Shown: positions 47,576-55,578 of the stretch, one piece after another | Layout of the letters: the number at the start of each line of letters is the position of its first letter | Numbering within the stretch: the stretch's first letter is position 1 | NCBI RefSeq assembly: GCF_000429305.1 | Contig: NZ_AUBP01000007.1 | Span: 62,001 to 126,000, forward strand | Reading direction: 5' to 3' | Length of the DNA: 64,000 bases | Source: Desulfovibrio inopinatus DSM 10711 | GTDB taxonomy: Bacteria; Desulfobacterota; Desulfovibrionia; Desulfovibrionales; Desulfovibrionaceae | The notes under the pieces: generated by a model | Seen by the model: the letters and a program-made list of their open reading frames with translations, nothing else | Databases searched by the model: none | Told to the model about the DNA's origin: nothing | Translations under genes and position numbers: made by a program

Positions 47576-49420
47576 GTGGAGAAAAAGTATGCCATCATCC
47601 TGGTTTTTGTTCTGCTGGCACTCTCGGGAGTTGTCGCGCATTTAGGATATCGGGCAAAAGTAGAGATTCAGAGTGTTGTTACAGAGCAATTCAATAAGCA
47701 ACAGCTCGATATGGCCGAACGCATTGCCGGTGATCTTCAGGATCATATGACGTTTCTCATCAAAAGCATTACAGCGCTTTCGAGGGGATGGCGGGGGCTT
47801 CCTGGAAACGCGGCGGAGTCACCCGTGGGAATCAACATGATTTTCGACATCGTCAACGACGCGGATGTGGTCGCTATGGGGCGTGTTTTACCGGATAAGT
47901 CTGTGAAAGCCTATGCTACCGGTGCTCCGCTTGTTGCTCCATTTGGACTTGAGACCGATGCTATTGCCGGATGGGCTTCCAGACAGAATACCGGTGATTC
48001 AATCTATCTTTCACATGTCTTTCAGGCCAAGACAGGACGTTTCAAAAATCGTTTGTTGATGATGTTGGCGACCCCGATTTCGGTTGTCGAAAAGGGAGAG
48101 ACACGACTTAACGCAGGAGCTTTATTTTTTGTCATAGACCCAGTGGCGCTTGTGCACCGGTATTCACAATCGGCAGAGCCTGGAAGAACGAGTCATTCTT
48201 GGGTCATCGACGAGTCGGGCTATATTTTGGGAAGTGCACAACAAGAACTTGTGGGGAAGAATATTCTTCGTTTAATGATGTCTAAAGAGCATTGGAGACA
48301 TTCAATTCGCTTACAGCGCATTGTCCAAAATGAAATGATGACAGCCGGAAAGGGCGTGACATGGTACGATTATGACCTTGGAAATCCAGCGAATCCGGTA
48401 TCACGACGACTTTTAGCGTATTGCCCGGCATTATTGAGTCGTCAGAATCCAGGATTATTCTGGTCTGTGGCTGTAACGGCGCCGGAGAAAGAGGTCCAGA
48501 GCCTCATTGGGACGATAATAACGCGAGAATGGATTATCGTTCTCGTTTTTCAGCTTGTTGTTTTTGGTGTGCTCGCAGTCTTGCTCGTGTTTTCGTTACG
48601 TTGGTCTCGCCAGTTGAACCTCAAGGTGGACGAACGAACCAACGAGCTTCGAATTGCTCATGATAAATTGAGCAAAAGTTTGAATGATCTGATTGAAGCT
48701 CAAGAAGAATTATTGCGTACGGAACGTTTCGCTGCCATAGGGGAAGCTGCTGCACATTTGTCTCATGAAATCAAGAATCCACTGATGCTTATGGGGGGCT
48801 TTGCGCAACAGGTGATGCGACAGTTGAAATTTGATCGTGAGGATTCGAATGGAAAAAAATTGGCAATTATTGTCGATGAAGCCAAACGTTTGGAATCATT
48901 GCTTGTTGAAGTACGTGATTTTACTCGACCCAATCCAGCCAAACTCGTTGTCGGTGATTTTAAAGAGGTGATCAATAAGACCCTTGATCTTATGTCGTCG
49001 AGTTTATCGGAGCAAGGTATTTCCATTACGGCGCATGTTCCCCAAACGCCACTACTCGTTGCGTATGATGAGGCGCAATGCCAGCAGGTTCTTCTCAATC
49101 TCGTGAAAAATTCAGCCGAAGCATTATCAGGGCCGGGAGAGATTGCTATTGACGCACAGACTGAAGAAAATTCGACGGTAGTAACCGTGAGCGACAACGG
49201 GCCGGGAATTGCTCCCGGAATGCTTGAAAGTGTGTTTGTACCGTTTAATACAACCAAAGAGCATGGTACTGGTCTTGGTTTGTGTGTTTCTAAACGCATT
49301 ATAGAAGATCATAAGGGAACTATTTCTGTACAAAACGGTTCAAACGGCGGGGCAATATTTCGTATCCGTTTCCCCGAAGCGTATTCAACAATACAAGCAA
49401 TTGAGAAATTTGCCTCATAA
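47576..49420 (+). CDS. Cache-sensor histidine kinase
   Basis: A 614-residue membrane kinase. Helix 1 (about 5-24), a periplasmic Cache-type sensor (about 30-325), helix 2 (about 335-358), a coiled coil, HisKA with AAAHLSHEIKNPLMLMGGF, and HATPase with NLVKNSAEAL, DNGPGI and GTGLGLCVSKRI. The kinase core is of the NtrB/ZraS-like class, which often pairs with sigma-54 activators; none is in the window. The start is a GTG at 47576 with AGGAG 6 bases upstream, giving a normal first helix. A frame beginning 84 bases earlier lacks such a site. Confidence 0.9.
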   Translation: MEKKYAIILVFVLLALSGVVAHLGYRAKVEIQSVVTEQFNKQQLDMAERIAGDLQDHMTFLIKSITALSRGWRGLPGNAAESPVGINMIFDIVNDADVVAMGRVLPDKSVKAYATGAPLVAPFGLETDAIAGWASRQNTGDSIYLSHVFQAKTGRFKNRLLMMLATPISVVEKGETRLNAGALFFVIDPVALVHRYSQSAEPGRTSHSWVIDESGYILGSAQQELVGKNILRLMMSKEHWRHSIRLQRIVQNEMMTAGKGVTWYDYDLGNPANPVSRRLLAYCPALLSRQNPGLFWSVAVTAPEKEVQSLIGTIITREWIIVLVFQLVVFGVLAVLLVFSLRWSRQLNLKVDERTNELRIAHDKLSKSLNDLIEAQEELLRTERFAAIGEAAAHLSHEIKNPLMLMGGFAQQVMRQLKFDREDSNGKKLAIIVDEAKRLESLLVEVRDFTRPNPAKLVVGDFKEVINKTLDLMSSSLSEQGISITAHVPQTPLLVAYDEAQCQQVLLNLVKNSAEALSGPGEIAIDAQTEENSTVVTVSDNGPGIAPGMLESVFVPFNTTKEHGTGLGLCVSKRIIEDHKGTISVQNGSNGGAIFRIRFPEAYSTIQAIEKFAS

Positions 49421-49601
49421 CGCTTTGCTTTTTGTCCCTTCCTCGTACGATATGATCACGAGATCACATTGTATTTCTCCATAAAAACGTCACGAGGTTG
49501 TCACGTTAATGGTCAAAGCTCATCTTTTCCAAAGAGAGTAAGTAATCCTCCTGCCGAGTTCACATTCGCCGCGCGCACTGCGCAAGGGTGTAAGAGATAT
49601 T

Positions 49602-52019
49602 ATGACCCGTCACGCTCTGGAATTGCTCAAGAACATCATCGGTCTGCGTACGGCAGGCATTAAACCGCGGAATGAAGAAACTCATTTCTGTCCTCATACA
49701 CCGCAAAATCCGGAGCGTAATCATTTTCGCCCTCATATCCAGGTTGGCCGGGAAGTAGGTGTTATTCTGCTCATGGTGGAAGGTTTTGCATCCATGGCCA
49801 GTTTATATGGGACAGAGATCGCAGATACCATTGATGAGGAAGCAGAAAAGAATCTCGCTGAAATCGTCAAAGCGCATCTGGGACGTGCCAGCCTCGCAAT
49901 GGGAGAACGCATTGAACCTGGGGCATATCTCGTTAATTTCACGGATACGGCACATGCCAATAATCATCTGGATCGTATCAGTGATATTGCCTATGCCATG
50001 GGACTCAGCCTTCGTGCTGGCTTACGTTCTGTTATTATTGATCTTGTCGGACAAAATCCGGCCATTCGAGTCGGGTTCTCCAGCATTCCCCCAAAAAGTG
50101 ATCCTGCACGCTTTCATCATCTTTTTTATGAAGCATATTGTGATGCCCGTCGTATGGCTCAAGAAGGTTTTGATCCGAGTAAATTGCAATTATTGCGCGA
50201 ATTTCAGGCCATTCTGAATACACCGCGCATTAAAAGTGTGTATCAACCTATCGTTGATTTGAAGCACGGCAATATATTCGCGTGGGAAGCGTTGAGCCGC
50301 GGCCCTGCAGATGGCCACTTTGTTTCCCCGCTCATGCTTTTTAATTTTGCAGAAGATGTCGGTTCGGTATTTCGGCTAGAGCGTGTCTGCCGAGAATCGG
50401 CGTTTCGACAATTCGGACAACATGACCCAGGTCAACGCCTCTTTGTGAACATTCATCCGCGTACTTTGACTGATCCTGGGTTTTCTCCGGGACAAACGAA
50501 AGAACTCCTGGAAAAATACCGGATGCGTCCTCAGGACGTGGTGTTTGAGATTACAGAACGGCATAGTACAAAAGATTTCAATCTGTTTCATCGTACACTC
50601 GAGCATTACCGTAATGAAGGCTATCAAGTCGCCGTGGACGATGTCGGAGCCGGCTATTCCGGGCTATGGAGTATTGCGGAAATTCGGCCTGATTTTATCA
50701 AAGTTGACATGTCCCTCATACGCGGAATCGACTCCAATCCAGTCAAACGAGCGCTTTTGGAAACATTTCTCGCCTTTTCCGATAAAATCGGTTGTAAAAT
50801 TATTACGGAAGGCATCGAGACAGAAAGCGAGCTTTCCTGTCTTATTCAGATGGGAGCGCATTATGGGCAAGGTTATTTTCTGCAAAGACCCGACTCGCCA
50901 AAACCGAACCTCTCTCCGGAGGTTATTTCACGCATTGCGTTGGGACAGCGCAAGATTTCCAGTTTTCCTGTGCGCTCACAGTCGATCCGTGAACTGGTTG
51001 ATCACAACCAATTTGTGAGCACCAAGACGACCGTCGGCAAAGTGAAGGAGATTTTTGAGGAAGACGAATCTATTATCTCGTTGGCCGTGCTTGATAAAGT
51101 CACCCCCGTAGGATTGCTTATGTCGCACCACATGGACAGGGTGTTGAGTACGCGCTACGGCGTCTCGTTATATTCAATGCGCGAAGTCACGCGTATTATG
51201 GATACAAGCCCACTCATAGTTGATGCGGCATTGCCGGTGGAAGACGTTGCCAAAGCGGCAATGGCACGTGATAGCTATAAGATATATGACCACGTCGTTG
51301 TTGTAGAAGATGGTGCCTTTTTGGGGTTGGCCTCAGTGCAGCGTATGCTTGATTCTCTGGCGCATCTCCAGGTTGAAATGGCGAAAGGTGCCAATCCCCT
51401 TTCCGGTCTTCCTGGCAATATTACCATTGAAAGGGAGATTGAACGTCGCGCAACATCGGGGATGCCGTCCAGTTTCATTTATATCGATCTCGATAATTTC
51501 AAAGCCTATAATGATATTTATGGTTTTAAGGAAGGCGATGCGATTTTATTGTTGATGGCAAAAATATTGGTGTGGGCAGCGAAACGTCACGGAGAGGAGT
51601 CAGCGTTTGTCGGTCATGTCGGTGGCGATGATTTTGTGCTTATATGCAAACCGGAGAATGCCGAGCGTATTTGTAAGGCCGTCACACGTTGTTTCAAACG
51701 GATTGCTCCGGGATATTATACTGAGGACGATCGGAAGCGCGGATATATTGTCAGTAAAGACCGAACAGGGAATACACGAGAGTTCGACTTGGTTTCCGCT
51801 TCCATGGCCATTGTAGATTGTCACGGTGCGTGCTCCTTGGATCATATTGCGCATCGTTCAGCCGAAATGAAAAAATACGCCAAGTCCAAACCCGGTAATG
51901 TGTATGTCCGCGATCGGCGAAGCCCTATCGGCTGTTGTGTTGATTCGAATACTCTCCAGGATGCACGAGAAATCATTACTCCTTTGGTTGACGTTTCAAA
52001 AAAAAGGGAATTGATATAA
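49602..52019 (+). CDS. EAL-CBS-GGDEF cyclic-di-GMP protein
   Basis: An 805-residue soluble protein. Residues about 45-200 look like a degenerate GGDEF-type fold without the signature. The EAL domain (about 210-450) has an intact-looking active site: EALSRGP, NIHPRTL, FEITERH, VDDVGAGYSGL, FIKVDMSLI, TEGIETE and GQGYFLQRP. Two CBS-like repeats follow (about 470-600), then a GGDEF domain (about 610-770) with signature HVGGDDFVLI and DLDNFKAYNDIYG. Both synthesis and hydrolysis of cyclic-di-GMP are possible; GGDDF may or may not be active. The CBS pair probably binds an adenine nucleotide. A weak AAGAGAT precedes the ATG. Confidence 0.9.
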   Translation: MTRHALELLKNIIGLRTAGIKPRNEETHFCPHTPQNPERNHFRPHIQVGREVGVILLMVEGFASMASLYGTEIADTIDEEAEKNLAEIVKAHLGRASLAMGERIEPGAYLVNFTDTAHANNHLDRISDIAYAMGLSLRAGLRSVIIDLVGQNPAIRVGFSSIPPKSDPARFHHLFYEAYCDARRMAQEGFDPSKLQLLREFQAILNTPRIKSVYQPIVDLKHGNIFAWEALSRGPADGHFVSPLMLFNFAEDVGSVFRLERVCRESAFRQFGQHDPGQRLFVNIHPRTLTDPGFSPGQTKELLEKYRMRPQDVVFEITERHSTKDFNLFHRTLEHYRNEGYQVAVDDVGAGYSGLWSIAEIRPDFIKVDMSLIRGIDSNPVKRALLETFLAFSDKIGCKIITEGIETESELSCLIQMGAHYGQGYFLQRPDSPKPNLSPEVISRIALGQRKISSFPVRSQSIRELVDHNQFVSTKTTVGKVKEIFEEDESIISLAVLDKVTPVGLLMSHHMDRVLSTRYGVSLYSMREVTRIMDTSPLIVDAALPVEDVAKAAMARDSYKIYDHVVVVEDGAFLGLASVQRMLDSLAHLQVEMAKGANPLSGLPGNITIEREIERRATSGMPSSFIYIDLDNFKAYNDIYGFKEGDAILLLMAKILVWAAKRHGEESAFVGHVGGDDFVLICKPENAERICKAVTRCFKRIAPGYYTEDDRKRGYIVSKDRTGNTREFDLVSASMAIVDCHGACSLDHIAHRSAEMKKYAKSKPGNVYVRDRRSPIGCCVDSNTLQDAREIITPLVDVSKKRELI

Positions 52020-52099
52020 GACCCCACATGGTCCGGGAGTCAAAGCCGGGCCAAATGGTAATGTCCCTTTTTGTGTTTTTGAACCATCAGGAGTATTCT

Positions 52100-53068
52100 A
52101 TGATCATAACGCACAAGGTCGGTGCCTTTTTTGCCGCTCTCTGCCTTGTCGCGGCACTGTCGGCCGTCCCTCTTCAGGCCTCAACCTATCCGACCGGAGA
52201 TTTTGACCCTCAGCGGGTCTATGTTGTTGTCCAGGCCGTGACGTTACGAAGCGGTCCGGGAACCCAGTTCCCGGCTATTGGAACATTGAAGGCAGGTCAA
52301 CGTGTTCCCGTACGTGGCGTTATCACCGGATTTCTCAAAATTCCATTGCAGAACGGTGAAGACGGGTATGCGTGGTTTGAGTACCTGCAAGAGGAAGGCG
52401 CTGCTTCTTCGGCCACACCATCGGCAAATGGTCTCCAGACGACGGAGGCAACACCCAGCCCGACGCCGACCGAGACAGCATCAGACAGCACGTCGGCGCC
52501 GTCTGTCGACACCTCACCGGAAAGCATGCCGGAACAAACACCTCAAGCTCCGGTCGATGAGACGCCTCAAACGGAGTCACCATCTCTTCCGGTCGAGAGC
52601 TCCCCTGTCATTTCAGCTACGCCGGCAATTACGGAACCGCCGCATCCCGATATGAATTGGGAGCACCGTTTAACGGCTCGCGTCATGGCGGATGAACGGC
52701 TGTATGAGCCGCTTGATGCCATTCGTGCAGCACTCAAGCTGGAAACGGAATCGCTTGGGCCGCAATCCGGGGTACTTATTGTTGGCGGAGAGCCCTTCTT
52801 TACGCAGGACGGGAAGAATGCGCTCTTTGTTTATTCGGAAAAAGGAGGAGATTTCCTCCCTCTGCTTCGTGCTCAGGGAACGAGTATTCGGGCATTGACG
52901 CACACGACGAACACTTGGCGTGATATTGAAGTAACAAACGGTACTCACGATACCGGCGAAAGCACCGTGTATACTTTTACGGACAACGGGTACAAACCGA
53001 CACGATGTTTTACGTACTCCACACAAAATAACAACAGAATGTACCAGACGATAACCTGTCCGCAATAA
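52100..53068 (+). CDS. Exported SH3b-domain protein with a Pro/Thr/Ser-rich linker
   Basis: A 322-residue protein with a Sec signal peptide (cleavage after LQA). A bacterial SH3 domain follows (about 36-100: VYVVVQAVTLRSGPGTQF, VPVRGVITG), of the kind that binds peptidoglycan. Residues about 105-185 are a low-complexity Pro/Thr/Ser/Glu linker. A folded C-terminal domain of about 130 residues, with two cysteines near the end, is unrecognised. AGGAG stands 7 bases before the ATG at 52100, which decides the start over a longer frame from 52028. It is a single gene with its own terminator. Confidence 0.8.
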   Translation: MIITHKVGAFFAALCLVAALSAVPLQASTYPTGDFDPQRVYVVVQAVTLRSGPGTQFPAIGTLKAGQRVPVRGVITGFLKIPLQNGEDGYAWFEYLQEEGAASSATPSANGLQTTEATPSPTPTETASDSTSAPSVDTSPESMPEQTPQAPVDETPQTESPSLPVESSPVISATPAITEPPHPDMNWEHRLTARVMADERLYEPLDAIRAALKLETESLGPQSGVLIVGGEPFFTQDGKNALFVYSEKGGDFLPLLRAQGTSIRALTHTTNTWRDIEVTNGTHDTGESTVYTFTDNGYKPTRCFTYSTQNNNRMYQTITCPQ

Positions 53069-53090
53069 TGCGTTTGGGTTAAGACTTTTA

Positions 53091-53126
53091 AAGGAGAGAA
53101 AACAGAACTATCTGTTTTCTCTCCTT
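53091..53126. terminator. Bidirectional terminator between SH3 protein and NhaA
   Basis: The arms AAGGAGAGAAAACAGA (53091-53106) and TCTGTTTTCTCTCCTT (53111-53126) form a perfect 16-bp stem with a 4-base loop. On the plus strand it is followed by TTCTTTT. On the minus strand the exit is TAAAAGTC. It serves the SH3 gene and probably the convergent nhaA gene. Confidence 0.88.
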
Positions 53127-53141
53127 TTCTTTTATACGAAG

Positions 53142-54473
53142 TTATTTTTGGGCCAGGATAGCGGCACCAAGTCCACTGGCGATGATGGAGGCAACGAGAA
53201 TGGCCAATTTAGCGTGTTCCAAAAAAACAGAACCTTCAGGAAATGCCAAAAAAGCTTTTAAAAACGATATACTAAAACCAATACCAGCAAGACATCCTCC
53301 CCCAATAAGGTGGCGAATCGTCAATCCAGTTGGGAGAGAGGTTGTACCACATCGAATAATAGCTAAAGATGCAAGCGTGATCCCAAGGGGTTTTCCTACG
53401 ACGAGCCCGAGAATAATTCCGAGGGAAACCGGTTCAAGGAGTGTGGATCCTATGGAGGCAGGCATCGTTACTCCAGCATTGGATAAAGCGAATATCGGAA
53501 TGATAAAAAAAGCAACCCAGGGGTGGAGATTGTATTCGAGCCGTTGTAACGGCGTTTCGGCAGCATAACAGGCATTTTCCAAAGAATTCAATGCAGAGAG
53601 CTGGTCTTGGTTGGTGAGTTGGGACGTTCCAGGAACAAAAGCTTTTTCATAAAATTGTAAATATGATTTGGAAGCGTTGAGGAAGTGTGCAGCATTATTT
53701 TTTGAGCGGGCTGGAACTGTCATAGCCGACAAAACCCCAGCTACAGAAGGATGAACCCCGGTATTAAGAAAAAAGAACCACATGGCACAGGCGAAGAGCA
53801 TATAAGGTAAGGGGCGGCGTACCCGAGCTGCATTGAGGAAGAGTAGAATAAAGAAGCAGACACCAGCCAACCCCAAAAATATCAAAGAGACCTGGGAAGT
53901 ATAAAAAATTTTGATGACAAGCACGGCACCAATATCATCCACAATGGCGACCGCCGTGAGAAAAACTTTGAGATTCGGTGGCACTCTGTTGCCAAGCAAA
54001 GCCAAAATTCCCAAAGCAAAGCCAATATCTGTGGCCATGGGGATTCCCCATCCTCCAGACGAGTCCATGCCAACATTGAAGATACTATAGATTATTGCGG
54101 GTATGATCATTCCTCCGAATGCCGCGGCAAGAGGCAGGCTCGCTTTCTGCAATGAATCAAGCTCACCCACAAGAATTGATCGTTTGATTTCAAGGCCGAC
54201 CATAAAAAAGAAGATGGTCATGAGACCGTCGTTAACCCAAGAAAGAAGTGGTTTGGATAGACTGTATTCGGCAAAGGAAATTGAAAGATCACTATGAAAA
54301 AACGACGTGTAGGATGCACTCCATGGAGAGTTGATCCACATAATAGCAATGCATGCACAGATGAATGTGATGACGCCGCCTGATGTTTCAACCCTGAAGA
54401 AGTTTATGAATGGCGTCAGAAGTTGGTCAACAATATCGGGGTCTGGCGTTTGCTTTTTGCCAATCTTGTTCAT
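53142..54473 (-). CDS. nhaA: Na+/H+ antiporter NhaA
   Basis: A 443-residue inner-membrane antiporter that expels Na+ (or Li+) in exchange for protons. Family marks are FFFMVGLEIKRSILVGELDS, PMATDIGFALGILALLG and VAIVDDIGAVLVI, in which the two aspartates are the ion-binding pair. GGGCLAGIGFSISFL lies in a late helix. Length is slightly above the E. coli type because of a longer loop (about 255-310). Its start lies 48 bases after the stop of the pentapeptide gene on the same strand, so it may be cotranscribed with the T6SS cassette by read-through. The ribosome site is weak. Confidence 0.95.
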   Translation of the reverse strand: MNKIGKKQTPDPDIVDQLLTPFINFFRVETSGGVITFICACIAIMWINSPWSASYTSFFHSDLSISFAEYSLSKPLLSWVNDGLMTIFFFMVGLEIKRSILVGELDSLQKASLPLAAAFGGMIIPAIIYSIFNVGMDSSGGWGIPMATDIGFALGILALLGNRVPPNLKVFLTAVAIVDDIGAVLVIKIFYTSQVSLIFLGLAGVCFFILLFLNAARVRRPLPYMLFACAMWFFFLNTGVHPSVAGVLSAMTVPARSKNNAAHFLNASKSYLQFYEKAFVPGTSQLTNQDQLSALNSLENACYAAETPLQRLEYNLHPWVAFFIIPIFALSNAGVTMPASIGSTLLEPVSLGIILGLVVGKPLGITLASLAIIRCGTTSLPTGLTIRHLIGGGCLAGIGFSISFLKAFLAFPEGSVFLEHAKLAILVASIIASGLGAAILAQK

Positions 54474-54521
54474 GATTTTTCTGGTATGAATTTCTCATGC
54501 ATCGTTAATGGCATAGACTCT

Positions 54522-55577
54522 TTATATCATTCCGGCGACCCATGCTTCGGCTGCGGCACGTTCTTGGTCCGTTGGTATGAGTTCGGCTTGGTCGGACAGA
54601 TTCCAACGGGTGGCATCTCGTGTTGTGAGGTGAACTCGTATGCGTTTGAGTTTGGCCCCTTGCATATTGGCGGCAGAAATATCAGCATAGGAAAAGTCTG
54701 TATAAGTTAAATCAGCACCAGTGAAATCGGCGTTGAATAACACGGATTTGGGGAAACGTGTTTGCCGACAAATTGAATTTGTGAAATGCGCCTGCCGTAA
54801 CTGTGTTTCTTGAAATGTCGCTGTGGTGAAATCTCCCTGAAAATGGCCTCCATCTGCCTGACACCGCATAAAAAGGCTGGAAACGGCATCAACTTGTTCC
54901 AGCTTGGCTTTGTCCATTTTGCAGCCGGTCCACATGGCTTGTTTGAGCAGGCATCGGGAAAAAGTAACTTCCTGACACGATGAGCTTTCCCATATGGAGA
55001 GCTGCAGATCGCACGTATTGAAGACGGCGTGTTGTAGATTACAGTCGTTGAAGAGTGCTTTGCTGAAGGTGATGTCGGTGAAGATGACATCGGAAAAATC
55101 AATGTGATGGAATTCTGTGCGATAAAAATCGGTCTTGCTCATAATAGCGTCGGCAAGGAAGGATTTTTCAAATACTGCTGACAGAAATCTGGCGTTGAGC
55201 AAATTGGCATGTCGTAACTCCGCATGATCGAAGCGCGTTGAATCTGCAAGGACGGATTCAAGACTGGCATGGCTCAGATTCGTATTACCGAGATCGGCGC
55301 GAGTCAGATTAGCGTGGTCCAAACGGGCATTGGCAAACTGCCCTCCACGAATGAAGGCATTCGTGAAATCGACTCCGGTGAGATTGGCGCCGGTAAAATC
55401 GGCATCGTGAAAGACACATCCGGTAAAACACGCGCCGCCCAAATCGGCTCCGCTCAGGTTGGGTGCGTGAAAGACGGTGCCTTGCGCAACAATGCCGGCC
55501 AAGTCGGCGTCCGTAGCAACCAGTCCTTCGATGAGACGGCCCGGACCAAGGAGCGCTTCGAATTCTGTCTTATCCAT
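54522..55577 (-). CDS. Pentapeptide-repeat protein of a T6SS cassette
   Basis: A 351-residue protein made almost wholly of imperfect A(D/N)LxX pentapeptide repeats, expected to fold as a right-handed quadrilateral beta helix. Typical units are SGADLGGACFTG, ANLTGVDFTNA and ADLTYTDFSYADIS. It is rich in cysteine in the centre. No signal peptide or membrane segment. The ATG is one base after the stop of the DUF2169 gene, with AAGGTG about 9 bases upstream, so the two are translationally coupled. Function is unknown; by context it accompanies a VgrG-adaptor pair and may aid effector loading, scaffolding or immunity. Confidence 0.87.
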   Translation of the reverse strand: MDKTEFEALLGPGRLIEGLVATDADLAGIVAQGTVFHAPNLSGADLGGACFTGCVFHDADFTGANLTGVDFTNAFIRGGQFANARLDHANLTRADLGNTNLSHASLESVLADSTRFDHAELRHANLLNARFLSAVFEKSFLADAIMSKTDFYRTEFHHIDFSDVIFTDITFSKALFNDCNLQHAVFNTCDLQLSIWESSSCQEVTFSRCLLKQAMWTGCKMDKAKLEQVDAVSSLFMRCQADGGHFQGDFTTATFQETQLRQAHFTNSICRQTRFPKSVLFNADFTGADLTYTDFSYADISAANMQGAKLKRIRVHLTTRDATRWNLSDQAELIPTDQERAAAEAWVAGMI

Positions 55578-55578
55578 G

